Source: Aspergillus flavus (lineage: Eukaryota; Ascomycota; Eurotiomycetes; Eurotiales; Aspergillaceae). From it: DNA of 64,000 bases. The notes beneath the pieces were generated by a model. It worked only from the letters and a program-made list of their open reading frames with translations, ran no database searches and was not told the origin of the DNA. The first letter of the stretch is position 1. Each line of letters opens with the position of its first letter. Location: the NCBI RefSeq assembly GCF_009017415.1, contig NC_092405.1, positions 3,472,001-3,536,000 of the forward strand, written 5' to 3'. Both the position numbers and the translations under genes were made by a program. Below, one piece after another: positions 30,979-41,953 of this stretch.

Positions 30979-32132
30979 TTAGGCCTTGCGGGAGCGGGTG
31001 ACGGGGCCGTTGGAGCGGCCAGAAGCGGTCGCTGCTCCGTTCGACTTAGCGCTACCATTGGCTGCGCTTCCGTTGGCAGAAGGAACGACCTCCATCTTGG
31101 CCATATCGATAACAGCCTGTCTGCCAGTGTTACGACGGGGACGGCCGGTCTTGGCAGCCTTGTTGTAGGTAGCGATGTAGAAGGAGATGAACAAAAACAG
31201 GTAGGAGCTAAGGATGGCCATTCCGGCGAAGGCAGCGAATTCCTCTCCAGCACACTTGCCCATGTTGGGTGCCCAGGGGAAGTAGGTGGACGAGAAGTAG
31301 GTGTAGGATGCGAAGTAGACGAAGCCTGATGTCTGATTAGCGGTGGTCCCTTCCGAACTTCAACAGCCATGTTACTTACCAAGATCGATAACGAACTGGA
31401 TGATCTGAAGACGGGTGATCCATTCCTTCCACCAGATACGGATGCCACGGGCGCTCTGGAAGTAGTACCAGTACATGACAACGTGGACCAAAAGGTTAAT
31501 GGTGATAGGAACCCATTGGACGGCAGTCAAACCAATAAGTTGGGTGTAGCAGAGGAGAGCGGTGGCACCGTGGTGATAGGTATGGAGGAAGGTCAAAGGC
31601 TTCTTCTTGAGGAACAGGAAGACGGTGTCGAGGAGTTCCAGGTACTTGGTCAGGTAGTTGAGCTATTTGCGCGTCAGCCTTCTCATCGCTGGTCTAATTT
31701 GATCATCATCGCAGCACTAACATAGTACAAAACAATCAGGGGCTGAGTCCATCCACCCTGGTGGTCGCAAATGGCGAAGAAGATTCCATTTCTCCAGATG
31801 GTGGGCAGAAGCTGCTCGATGAAAAGGGCCAGCAGAGTCGCGCTGATCGCGGTCAAGTAGAAGTTGTGGATCATGAACAAGGCGTTGAGCTTGAGGGCAG
31901 GGAAATTCTTCATGACCATACGACCTCCAAAGATCACGATGTAGTAGGTGACAAGCATCGCGGCGGTTTCCCGGAATCCGGACATGGGGGTCTGTCCCTC
32001 AACAAACTTGAACTCGCTGGCAGGATAGCCCACGACCTTCTCGAAAGCCTGGTCGAAGATGGGCCAGAGGTGGATGCCAAAGGGCCGATCAATTGTCGGA
32101 CGGGGCACATTCTGTAGGAATTCGAGCGCCAT
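30979..32132 (-). CDS. ELO/GNS1-SUR4 family fatty-acid elongase
   Basis: Model: complement(join(30979..31325,31380..31662,31722..32132)), 346 aa. Introns are 54 and 59 nt with donors GTAAGT and GTTAGT, and phases close exactly. ELO proteins are the condensing enzymes (3-ketoacyl-CoA synthases) of the ER very-long-chain fatty-acid cycle, feeding sphingolipids. Visible features are multiple membrane segments, [20 protein letters not shown] immediately before the diagnostic HxxHH box (His164, His167, His168 in [10 protein letters not shown]), the following [11 protein letters not shown], and a basic, Ser/Ala/Asn-rich C-terminal tail ending SRKA, possibly an ER-retention-type end. Length is normal for fungal Elo2/Elo3-like enzymes. 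Chain-length specificity cannot be read from the sequence. Confidence 0.95.
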
Positions 32133-33614
32133 TGTGAATGGGGAGGCCGAAACACGAAGATCGAGCGAATATAAGACCTAACAACAGCACTATGCTAGAA
32201 CAGTCGTTGACAAAAAGAAGAAAAAGAAAAGCCCTGACTACAGATGCTTTTCTCTCCTCCGGAATGCTGCAAGGCAACCTGTCAAAACAGTACAAGGAAT
32301 GACAAGAAGGGGAAAGGAAAAGGGAGCGCAAGAGAAGAAAGAGAAGAGAGAGGAGGATATTAAAGGGATAGAAACGAAAAGAAGAAGAAAATGTCGACTG
32401 GGGTTGGGATGCAGAGACGAGACAAGGAGGTGGAGAGGAAAAGCGAAGAAAGAGCAGGCGCAAGGAGATTCGATTCTTCTCCGCGTGTCGTTTTTTTCTG
32501 GTTGGGTCCCTTTTTGGTTTCGCCGGCACGTCCGCAGGGTTCAGCCAATCAGGGGACGGGCCTCGGTCTTGATAAAAAGGGGCGGCTGTTCATTAGGGCC
32601 TGCGGATCATGTGCCTTCCCGTGGTTCCGGAATCCGTTTTCAGGCATCGACTGCTTCCATGGTCTATCCGGGTAGATTGCCTTAATTTCCTAGAACTACC
32701 GATGATGATCATATTCTGATTGCACGGTGCTTGGGGTACAATATGGACAGAGCGTGACTTTATTTGTTCAGAACCATTGGCAATTCCAGATAGAACAGAC
32801 AGCGAACAGACCACATTGATTTTCACATGCACATACTTGAGTAGAATCCGTGGTTACTGCTAGTCCCAGGCAGTCCGATGGAGTCCAATTTCACCTCCCT
32901 CAGATCTACCAATTAGGGTCCGCCAAGTCATGGGAGCTCAATAATAGATGACCTACTATGTGGTACTAGTCCCACTGACATCCATCTCCTAATTACCCGC
33001 CGCAATTTCTTGACGTGCACATGGGAACTACTTTTCCTGGACCACATTGCTTAGATCTACGTTGGGTATTATTTTTTTGTGGCATTTTTATTGAATGTGA
33101 TTGAATATTTAATCTGACAGAAAGATTCATCCTGGTATAAACGTTGGTGAACAAGTTGGTAAATAAACAACTATATACATTTCATCATGACTATTTGATA
33201 TATAATTTCACGCCATAGTACAGGATGGTCCAGTGTATATTCATCTGACTTTTACAGTTCATCAAGACAACCTTTTATCTCACGGATCAAATTAGAATTT
33301 TTTCTTTTTATATATATATTGTACTAAAAATTAGACTGAAGTCGAGTTGTTGACATGGTATACGATAGACAAACAATATATAGTGCATGCGCGACATAGA
33401 CATCGTGCAGTAGACTGTTGGCATGGACAAAGAGTTAAAAGAACTCTATTTTAGGGGAACAACCCCGCACGGCATCTACATTCTAACGAGCTCGGTCTCT
33501 CCTGAGCTCTCAGAAATATATCGAGTTTGATGCTTATAGAGAAGATACTCAATAAAAATACGTCATATATAACGATATCATCAAACTATCTAAGAAAAGA
33601 CCAAAGCTCATATC
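32133..33614. other. intergenic, promoter of the elongase gene
   Basis: Pyrimidine/purine-rich leader at 32.2-32.5 kb, then AT-rich sequence. No gene is seen. Confidence 0.5.
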
Positions 33615-34124
33615 CTACACCCGGACAACCTGCGCAGATTCCTGGAGCAACTCACTGCCAACCTTGAGTTCCAAGGGTTTGCCTAACAGCTCCGGAGCCT
33701 TCTTGATGAGATCCTGGAAGTAAGGTGCTGCCCGGTGCTTGTCCAACGCAGCTTGGTTCACATATCTAATAATGTCGTTAGCAATAGGAATTGAAGAAAA
33801 GACAACTAACAGACAGCTGAAGGATGGACCAACCTCTCAACGACAATGATCTCTTCCTTCTTGGCATCGGCATAAGCATAGTATACCAGAGTCTCGGGCT
33901 CGTGTTCTTGCACGTTCCGGGTGATGTTGGCCAGTTCAGCGGCGAGCTATACGGCGAACAGGATCATTAGCCTTGATTTTCATGTTCCAACTGAAGTGCC
34001 GCTCATCTTGATCATAAGTGCTTTATGTTGGATCAGATGGCCACTGTTGATAGGTACCAACATCGTCAAACTTTCCCTCCTTGGGAGTAAGGATAGCAAT
34101 CTGGTTGATAACCGCGGACGCCAT
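33615..34124 (-). CDS. small ABM-domain (antibiotic biosynthesis monooxygenase-like) protein
   Basis: Model: complement(join(33615..33765,33834..33946,34062..34124)), 108 aa. It has the single-domain ABM/YgiN ferredoxin-like fold pattern: INQIAILTPKEGKFDD, then a helix LAAELANITRNVQEHEPETL, strand VYYAYADAKKEEIIVVERYV, and the helix DKHRAAPYFQDLIKKAPELL. Members are dimeric; some oxidise quinols or polyketide anthrones, while many fungal ones are uncharacterised. Each exon is too short to show as a gene alone. Both introns (115 and 68 nt) need the uncommon donor GTTGGT, which is why the model could be missed. No biosynthetic cluster surrounds it, so a housekeeping or stress role is as likely as secondary metabolism. 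Confidence 0.8.
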
Positions 34125-35405
34125 TTTATTGGTTAAAGCCGTGATGAGGAAGATGGGCCAGGAAAATAGACACACTTCTGAAGTAGTAAGGTAGGATAAG
34201 TTGATAAGAGAGACCTTGAGTCTATCCCTAGATCTTGACCTAAATACCTCGCTAGTACCTCGGTATGCCGAGAATGATGATGAAATCGTTGCTGATAAAT
34301 GGTTGGGTTCAAGGGCAGATTATTAATCGTAGATCCACTGCACTCAACAAAAGTCTCCGAAGGTTAAGGATAAGAACAAGCGGAGGACATAGTTGACTCA
34401 ACCAGTGTAGATATTTATGTAGTGATGTGCTTGCAACTGATGTCATTCTTGATTGTCAACGATCTTATCTCGAGTCACCCAGGTTGTCGCCTCAGGCATC
34501 ACGATATGTGCCGGGCCAGAACACTGTCGCTATCGTTGGTCTCCCAGTTTACAGGTAGGTTAACTGGGGAATTCGAACCTCTTCATGAGGAATATCTTAT
34601 CAGATCCTCGACATTTCAATTTGGCTAATTCGGGAGCCAAGTATAATATCCCACTGTCGTGAACTTTCGCCCTAGCATTATTACTATCGCACAAAGTACA
34701 ATTCGACCTTCGTTGCTATGTATATACTCGATAGCCTGGTCTCCCCCTCGGAACCATAGAGGAAAACTATAGTATATAGTTTTAAATTATACAAACGTAC
34801 GATAATCTGAATCATGGTCTGGAAGACTGTTCTTGACAGGGACAATGTAATGAGAATTGCATTACGCAATCCTTTATGGAAGAGTGACGAATGAAACTGC
34901 TTAAGTCGATTGGTAGAATACACCTACATACTTTCTCTTATCTCAACTTTAGTGGTAAGTGTCAATTCTTTGAGCATTTGAATCGATTGTTGTAAGCCCC
35001 AATGATAGAGGCTCTCAAGAATTGACCATGTTAGAATGTTGGGTGCTAATCCTGAGGCTGTTATCCAAGGATGGAAGAACCGGAATAGTCGAACCAATCA
35101 CCACCCGGAATTAACACGACTATGTTTTAACCAATCAAGACCAAGAAATACAAATCACGAGCCGGAACGAGCGAATGACAGCGATCGTAGCCTCAGGCCA
35201 CCATCGGGCGTGAACGGGAGCCGCCAAAGGAATCGATGACGGACGACCGCTTTCGCAACCTGAGGCACCCACCGCCTCACACCACCCGCAAAATCCTAGC
35301 GCAGCCGTCCTTGTCCTCTGACTTCAACCTCGTCCACACCTTGCCCATCCTCCTCTCCTCTCACCACGTCAATTCGCCCGCGTCTCCATTCCAACCCCCC
35401 TCACA
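34125..35405. other. divergent intergenic region between ABM gene and cox6
   Basis: Shared promoter space of about 1.3 kb. The cox6-proximal part carries two CCAAT boxes, listed separately. No gene is seen. Confidence 0.5.
35094..35135 (+). promoter_or_regulatory. pair of CCAAT boxes upstream of cox6
   Basis: AACCAATCA occurs at 35092-35100 and again at 35129-35137, 37 bp apart and about 270-310 bp upstream of the cox6 ATG. The fungal HAP (CCAAT-binding) complex is an established regulator of respiratory-chain genes, so these are good candidate sites. Use at this promoter is inferred. Confidence 0.45.
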
Positions 35406-36326
35406 ATGTCGCCCGTCTCTGTCTTCCGTGTCGCGACCCGCGCCGTCCGCCCTGCCAGCCTCTTCAGAGCTCCTCAATTGCCCCGGGCCCGCCTGCAGAC
35501 CCCGGTTGCTCTCGCTATCAACCGTCCTGCCTTCAGCACCTCTTCCAAGCGTCTCGGCGGTCACCACGAGGATGAGACATACGAGGAGTTCTCTGCCAGG
35601 TATGCCAGCCCAACCAGCCAGCCATTGAGCCTGCGACGAGCCGAGAGCGAGCCTCGAACAACGACAGCAGGGGCTCGATCCGGTTGGCCGTAATCTCCTG
35701 ATGCCTGCTGTCGGAATCTATGGCCGAGAGAAAAAGAAAAAGGAAAATAAAAAAAGGGCCTCCATTCCCACTAACGCTTGCAACGCAATAGATTCGAGAA
35801 GGAATTCGACGGTGTCCAGGATGTCTTCGAGCTCCAGGTAAGCCAGGCTTCTCTCGCACAGAGATCATTCCACATATGGCCCTTACCCACTTGGTTCTCG
35901 GTTTTATAATCATCCAGCCTGCCATTGGCAGATTGATCCACACCACCATACGTATCTATATTACATGTGAGATAAGTTAATGCTGATGTAATGTTTGCTA
36001 TGAATCCAGCGCAACCTGAACAACTGCTTTGCCTACGATCTCGTCCCTTCCGTTGAGGTCCTCTCCGCCGCTCTCAGGGCCGCTCGCCGCGTCAACGACT
36101 TCCCCACCGCTGTCCGTGTCTTCGAGGGTGCGCATCCCCATATCTTCCCCTGCATTTTGTCATGACTCTGTGAAACAGTCATAAACTCACACGGCTCGTC
36201 CGAATAGGTATCAAGGCCAAGGTCGAGACCCAGGACCAGTACAAGCAATACCTTGAGGCCCTCGAGGGTCTCCGCCAGGAACTCGGCGTTGCTCTCCGTG
36301 AAGAGCTCTACCCCGGCGAGCAGTAA
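35406..36326 (+). CDS. cox6: cytochrome c oxidase subunit VI (mammalian Va homologue)
   Basis: Model: join(35406..35599,35792..35837,36010..36127,36208..36326), 158 aa. All four exons close in phase (donors GTATGC, GTAAGC, GTGCGC; the last intron ends AATAG). The first ~45 residues are rich in Arg, Ala and Ser with no acids (MSPVSVFRVATRAVRPASLF), a typical mitochondrial targeting peptide. The mature part begins around HHEDETYEEFSARFEKEF and has the all-helical COX5A/Cox6 pattern: LQRNLNNCFAYDLVPSVEVL, ALRAARRVNDFPTAVRVFEG and a C-terminal ELYPGEQ. It is a nuclear-encoded subunit on the matrix face of complex IV with a structural and regulatory role. Exon 2 is only 46 nt. Confidence 0.95.
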
Positions 36327-37251
36327 ATAATCGACCATAGTCTCGTCATACCAAATCACTTTTTTTGTCCCACTGTGCCAGTCGATTAGATAGGAAAGCT
36401 GTATACATACTCTAGAATGCAGTTGGTGGAGGTGTCCCCCGTGTCTCTGTGATGGGTTTGATCTATCCCCATCTTCCGACCGGAGCCCTACTGTCCGGGG
36501 GTTTGAATGGAGGTGCACACGTGCTTTTCTATACCAGTGCTACTATTACTATAAATCTTGTGAGCATTTGATTGTACTCTGTATTATTGGAGATAGTGAA
36601 AATTCATGGGGTTGTTTTGATGTCCACTGGAAGTATAGCATATGTGCCTAATGGTCATGATGTACACACTTTTCGTGTCGTTCAAAACACATCTGTCAAT
36701 ATGCAGATGTTAACGACGAACTAGATGGTGGTATGGCAAACGAGATAACGAAAGAGAAAAGATGCGCCAGTTTAATGTTTCCTCGTCACAAGAAGACCAG
36801 TTTGAAATGTCGTGAAATATATAGGTACAACAAAGGCCGGCAGCAACTCGATCAAGATAGCACAACGCGGCTAGATATCAAATATGGAGTATTTTAGGGT
36901 AAATATGGGAATGAAAATCGAATAAAAAAGACCATGACCGATCCTTTCAACGCCGCCAGGATTTTAAGAGAAACAAGTCAAAGTGCTTAGGGTCGTCAAT
37001 GCTGAGTATGCGATGTACAATGGAAGAAACCAGTCGTGATAGTCGCGCACTGAGGTCGTTAGATGTCGGATAACGGGACGTTCTCGTGCCCGAGGCGAAC
37101 TCGCTGAGTCCCAAGTCTGATAATATACAGATCCATCAAGAGAAACCATGCCCGTTCGCTGCAGCTGACGCAGCCTATCCTGTGTAGAGACTGGATGGTT
37201 GCGGACTCGCTGCGAGCGCTTCCCGAAAATGTAAGAGGACGTTACAAAAGA
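36327..37251. other. convergent 3' intergenic region
   Basis: Tail-to-tail region of cox6 and the mannosyltransferase gene. No gene is seen. Confidence 0.55.
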
Positions 37252-38646
37252 TTAATGGGTTCCGACATGTTTGAAGTAGCTCGGCCGACAATCTTCCTTG
37301 GCCAGGAATGGCTCGCCAGCGTAGAACTTGCCTGGAGTGCAGCCAGAGCACTTGGGTGAGTTGGGGCAGTTGTAGTAAGGGATATGGTTGTATCCAATGT
37401 CGCGGAACCTGTCATGAGTAACCCAGTCAGCGTGGGCAGAAAGTGCAATATGGGGCTGATTTACGTACCAATGAACCTTCGCCGCATCTGCGAACAAACC
37501 TAGACCAATCGAGTGCACAGGAGCATCGCCCCATCGTTCATAGTAAAAGCCGCCCGCGCGATCCAAATGATTGAAGTAAGCAGAATACTTTTCTCCCCTG
37601 AAAAACTCCATATCACCGATCTCAAAGTTGGACCAGAAGTGGCAAGTAGAGTATCCATTTGCAGCATTAGTGTGCTCTGGTCGCAATTGGTCGTCCGTCA
37701 ACCAGTCCAGCATATTGTTGTCGGACAGATAAGTAGGGTTCGCGGCAAGGAACTTCTTCGTCTCTGGCCAGAGAGTGGGGATACTCTGGGGAGCGTCGAA
37801 AAGGTTGATGGTGAAACCGTATGTTATGTTGCGGTCCTCTACGAATCGGAAGACATCATAATCAACGTCACAGAAAAACTGAACCTTGGGCTCGACACGC
37901 CAGTAGTAACGGTAATTCTTAAGGGCCGGGTGCTGATAGAAGAGGCCGCTGTTCCAGCGGCACATTTGATGGTAGGATATCTTATCGCTATACTGAATGC
38001 CCTGCTCCTTCAGCACCTCGGCGGATTCGCGGAAGAGGTCCATGTTGATCCAATCGGGGACATCCCAGTGTTCCTTCGGTACTTGTTCTGAGTATAGTTA
38101 GACCGACCGTCCAATGTATATAATTTTGATTCTGCATACCATATTGGCACTTCGCCTTGGTTAGCGCTTGCGTGCGCTTCTTGAACTCCTCTGTGAACGG
38201 CTTGTCGTTGAAGAAAATCCAGGGGTAATTAAATTTGCTGTTCCACGTCCGTTCCAAATCGCGCATTGTCGGAATCAACTCCTCGAGCTCCTCGTTCCGG
38301 ACGAGAGAGATGAGCGCCGCGTTCGTCCGGGCGGAGTTGGCACTGTCGGGGGAATAATCGTTCTCGTCGGCTCGCCATAAATGTCCTTCGGGTTCACCGG
38401 TCGCTGTGAAGAAGAAGTTGTACTGTCAGCCTCGGATATGCACGGTACGCATAATATAAGACAACCAAGGAGAGGTGGAAGGGAAAACATACGCTCCTTG
38501 AGGGGGTCGTTTTGTATGCCGGTATACTCCCCTTTGGGCCCCTTACTAATGATGCTAGTAGGACCATTGTTCATTTTAAAGATCAGGAAGAGGATGAGAA
38601 TGATGCATGACGCACCCAGCATGCGAATGGGTCTTGCGACAGCCAT
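37252..38646 (-). CDS. KRE2/MNT1-family alpha-1,2-mannosyltransferase (GT15)
   Basis: Model: complement(join(37252..37408,37469..38087,38140..38403,38493..38646)), 397 aa, with introns of 60, 52 and 89 nt in phase. It is a type II Golgi membrane protein: a short cytosolic start, then a signal anchor (MLGASCIILILFLIF, about residues 9-23), a stem, then the GT15 catalytic domain. Conserved stretches include NAALISLVRNEELEELIPTM, RTWNSKFNYPWIFFNDKPFT, YHQMCRWNSGLFYQHP, the YWRVEP.V.FFCDVDYD.F core, NLFDAPQSIPTLWPET, the CHFWSNFEIGD stretch expected to hold the catalytic Glu, and a Cys-rich C-terminus. The family adds alpha-1,2-mannose from GDP-Man to O- and N-glycans or glycolipids for the cell wall. 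Which KTR paralogue it is was not resolved. Confidence 0.95.
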
Positions 38647-38958
38647 CTTGACTTTGACTGAGTGCGAAACGGCAGCAAGCAAGAGGCAGGAAGAAGGGAG
38701 AAAAGATAATGAATATAGAGTTGGTATAGGAGAGACTTCGCTGGAGGTCTCGATGCCGCCTTTCCCTCAAAAGGGTCTAGCGTGGCGACTCAAACAACAC
38801 GTCAACTGCCGCCGCCAATCAATACAAAAGCCGCGTAACCCTCCCTCTAAAGCTGTCGCAATTCTCCCGACTTGCCCCCTTTCCTTGTCTTGGGCAATGG
38901 GGAATCTGTGCGTTAGCTGCTGGCTTAGTTCTGCAGATAACCCCTCCCACCAAGCGGC
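38647..38958. promoter_or_regulatory. 312-bp divergent promoter, mannosyltransferase / gcpE
   Basis: The two start codons face away from each other across this stretch, so promoter elements must be shared or tightly packed. No specific site is identified. Confidence 0.5.
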
Positions 38959-41586
38959 ATGGCCATTCCCGCCAGCATTAGTGCGCTAACTGACGAGTTG
39001 GTTGCGACCGTCGCCAAAGTTGATAAAGGAACTCCCCGTTTCAAAATCCTGAAACGTCGTACCGAAGATACTCTTAGAGCAAATGCTCATGTCCGTACGG
39101 ACCAGTTTGCGGTTGCGAACCAGCTAGAGGGACTCCAAGAAAAGTTCCAGGTTCTCAATAAAGATGACTTAGCAGACGCTCTCCGCGTCCGTCTCACGGA
39201 GTTAAATGAACACAAGAACTCATGTTTCCCTGAGATCCTATCGTTATTGTTGCAGCTTGCTGATCGCCCTGCTCAGCTGTCAAAGGTAGATCGCCTTGAG
39301 AGTATAAAGAAGCCTCAAGAGCGTGTGGAATCCCTATCTTGGACGGAGTTAGATGTTTCTGGAACCGCGTATTGTGAGGAGGATATATGGGAATCTGTAG
39401 ACTTCGGCGCTGGATCCTCCGAGGATGACCTCTCGTCCGTATCAAGCGATAGCTATCAGGGACGATCTTTGCCTCAAACCTCCATAGCCCTAGAAGAGGA
39501 CTACGTGATTCCAGAAGACCTATTTTCTTCAGGAGAAGATGAAGACCTTGTGGTTTCGATCAAAAGCGCCCAATTCTGGCGAAATAAAACCAGTACCGAT
39601 ACTGAGCAGCATGGAGGCAAACCCTCGCAAGTTCTCACAGAGCTTCAGATTGTAAGAGAGACAATATTCATGCTACAAGGCCTACCTACCTCCTTATTCT
39701 GGCGTCATCATGAAAGCGTTGAGGTAGATCGAAAATACTCGCTGGCGCATTTATCAAGTGAAACGCTATCTTCATTACTACGTTCATTTTGCTCCATTGG
39801 GTCAAAAATAGACATTTTACGACGATACAATCAAGTCCCGCGGGTTATTCCTTACCTGCAGACTTTCCACCGGGGCATTGAAGATCGCCTGCGCGAGTTT
39901 GACAGGTTCTTATCTAATGTGCAGGCACAGTACCTATCGCAATCCAGAACTATTGCTGTCAGTCTTCTGCAGCTATACGAGAGCGTTCTCCGTGAATCAA
40001 AGCTGCTTCTTTTGTTAGCAGAAATTGTATCTAATCTCAGACATGATGCATCGGATAGCCCAGTACGTTGTCTTGATCTCCTCTACGACTCCGTCTGCAT
40101 GACGCAAGCTACCGGTGACGAGAATGAGTTCAAGTTCCTGGCTCAACTGTTTTTTTCGTGCTTCGAGACCTATGCACGCCCAATTCGCCTTTGGATGGAA
40201 AAGGGAGAGTTGGAGGAGACTGTGCAAGGCTCCTTTTTCATTCGCGATAACCGCAATAATGACCTAGACCTACGAACCTTATGGCATGGATGGTATACAT
40301 TGGATGAATCGGCATGGATTTCAAGTGCACCGAAATTCGTCCAACCTGTCGCTCGCAAGATTTTCGTCGCAGGCAAAAGCATGGTCTTTTTACGACATTT
40401 GGATGTATCAGGGGACGATGCACACGCAAGAAAGAGCTCATTAACGCTTGGAGATGTGTTCCCGGAAGACTCTGCTTCCGTTTACATGCCGTTCTCGGCA
40501 TTGCTCGACTCAGCCTTCGGGCGAATAGTGGACGAGAACCACTCCTTCACATCATCACTATTGCGAAGAGAGCTTGATCAGCAGTGTGGGCTATGGATCT
40601 CCCTTCAGGCGCTGGAACATATCTACCATTGCAAAGACATGAGCGTATACGGACCCATCGACCATAAAATCTTCGACCTTATCGACCGAGGCAGAGGAGC
40701 CTGGGACGACCGCTATCTGCTCACCGAACTCGCCCAGAGCGCATTCAGCACTTTACCATTCATTGACCCATCTAGAGTAATAGTTCGATCATCCAAAGAC
40801 CCCACCAACAAAGCACACACCCACAGTCGCTCTGTCAAACTCCTCCAAGCCATCTCATTCGACTACGTCCTCCCCTGGCCCGTAGCCAATATCATCACGA
40901 AAGACGCCATCCTAAGCTACCAACGCCTCTCGACATTCCTCATGCAAATCCGCAGAGCGAAACACACAATCGTAAAACAACGCCTACAATACTCACCCGA
41001 AATCTACGAAGCCAGAAAGAACGCCCAGGCCTACGCCCTGCGACATAACATGCTCTGGTTCCTCAACACACTATACAGCCACATGACCGACTTCGTCATC
41101 TCAACTACCACTAACTCACTCCGCAAAGACCTCTCGGCCTGCAATGACGTCGACACAATGGTGTCCGTCCACCAATCTTACATGTCCTCATTGGAAGACC
41201 AATGCCTTCTCTCCCAAAACCTAGTCCCCCTTTACGAAGCGATCATCTCCCTCCTCGACCTCTGTGTCTCCTTCTCCGATCTCCAATCTACTCGCTATAC
41301 CCAGACCAAGTCTGCCCAGAAAGAATACGGGCAGGACAAAGACCAGAGCGATGAAGAGGAAGACGAAGACGAAGACGATGAGCCTGAACACGACGAGAAA
41401 CAGACACCAGTTCACGAAACACAATACTTACAGCAAGTGAAAACAACCCAGGATCAGTTCAATCAACTTGTCGGTTTCCTGGCCGCTGGATTGAAGGGTG
41501 TGGGTCGTGCTAATGCGCAGGTTAGCTGGGAGATTTTAGCTGAGAGGTTGGAGTGGAGGAAGGAGCGGACGGCGGATCATGTATGA
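38959..41586 (+). CDS. gcpE: gamma-tubulin complex component 5 (GCP5-like, Spc97/Spc98 family)
   Basis: A single exon of 875 aa from the ATG at 38959. It has a GCP N-terminal (grip1-like) region from about residue 230, with LQIVRETIFMLQGLPTSLFW and LSSETLSSLLRSFCSIGSKI, and a C-terminal (grip2-like) region with FDYVLPWPVANIITKDAILS, YQRLSTFLMQIRRAKHTI and RHNMLWFLNTLYSHMTDFVI. An acidic low-complexity insert (SDEEEDEDEDDEPEHDE) lies near residue 795. The FDY..PWP..NII...A...Y...F..L motif is diagnostic of Spc97/98 proteins, which build the gamma-tubulin ring complex that nucleates microtubules at spindle pole bodies and septa. Assignment to GCP5, rather than GCP4 or 6, rests on size and the N-terminal type and is less certain than the family. 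Confidence 0.85.
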   Translation: MAIPASISALTDELVATVAKVDKGTPRFKILKRRTEDTLRANAHVRTDQFAVANQLEGLQEKFQVLNKDDLADALRVRLTELNEHKNSCFPEILSLLLQLADRPAQLSKVDRLESIKKPQERVESLSWTELDVSGTAYCEEDIWESVDFGAGSSEDDLSSVSSDSYQGRSLPQTSIALEEDYVIPEDLFSSGEDEDLVVSIKSAQFWRNKTSTDTEQHGGKPSQVLTELQIVRETIFMLQGLPTSLFWRHHESVEVDRKYSLAHLSSETLSSLLRSFCSIGSKIDILRRYNQVPRVIPYLQTFHRGIEDRLREFDRFLSNVQAQYLSQSRTIAVSLLQLYESVLRESKLLLLLAEIVSNLRHDASDSPVRCLDLLYDSVCMTQATGDENEFKFLAQLFFSCFETYARPIRLWMEKGELEETVQGSFFIRDNRNNDLDLRTLWHGWYTLDESAWISSAPKFVQPVARKIFVAGKSMVFLRHLDVSGDDAHARKSSLTLGDVFPEDSASVYMPFSALLDSAFGRIVDENHSFTSSLLRRELDQQCGLWISLQALEHIYHCKDMSVYGPIDHKIFDLIDRGRGAWDDRYLLTELAQSAFSTLPFIDPSRVIVRSSKDPTNKAHTHSRSVKLLQAISFDYVLPWPVANIITKDAILSYQRLSTFLMQIRRAKHTIVKQRLQYSPEIYEARKNAQAYALRHNMLWFLNTLYSHMTDFVISTTTNSLRKDLSACNDVDTMVSVHQSYMSSLEDQCLLSQNLVPLYEAIISLLDLCVSFSDLQSTRYTQTKSAQKEYGQDKDQSDEEEDEDEDDEPEHDEKQTPVHETQYLQQVKTTQDQFNQLVGFLAAGLKGVGRANAQVSWEILAERLEWRKERTADHV

Positions 41587-41953
41587 GTACTGTTTTCTGG
41601 ATTATGATAATGATTACCATGGCTGTGTTTTGCTTTTTATCGTAATATTCTCTTTGAGTGAGATTCTCGGCTTGATAAAAGTCACGGGAAAACAAAAGTC
41701 CTTCGAATAGGATGAAAGTGAGAACAATAAAAAATCTTTAATTCATTTATAATTTACCTAAGCATGGCATCGTATCAAAAATTCATCCTGGAACATCCCA
41801 AACCAGGGAAAATATAGAAAGACGTCGCAATGACAACCAATTTCGACGGGAATAGATTTTCTTTTAGGGATAACTTATCCCACATATACAGACGATATGA
41901 CCAAGCATATACAATCCAGTTTCAGCTACTAAAGTGAAGAAAACTTCAAACTT
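41587..41953. other. convergent 3' intergenic region
   Basis: A 367-bp tail-to-tail spacer between gcpE and ADE6. No gene is seen. Confidence 0.55.

Noticed and set aside
30723..31481. 252-codon minus-strand ORF
   Set aside because: A shadow frame of the elongase exons, crossing a clear intron.
34560..34590. GGTTCGAAT-like sequence on the minus strand, as in a tRNA T-loop
   Set aside because: The flanking bases do not pair as a T-stem, and no A box or acceptor stem is present at tRNA distance.
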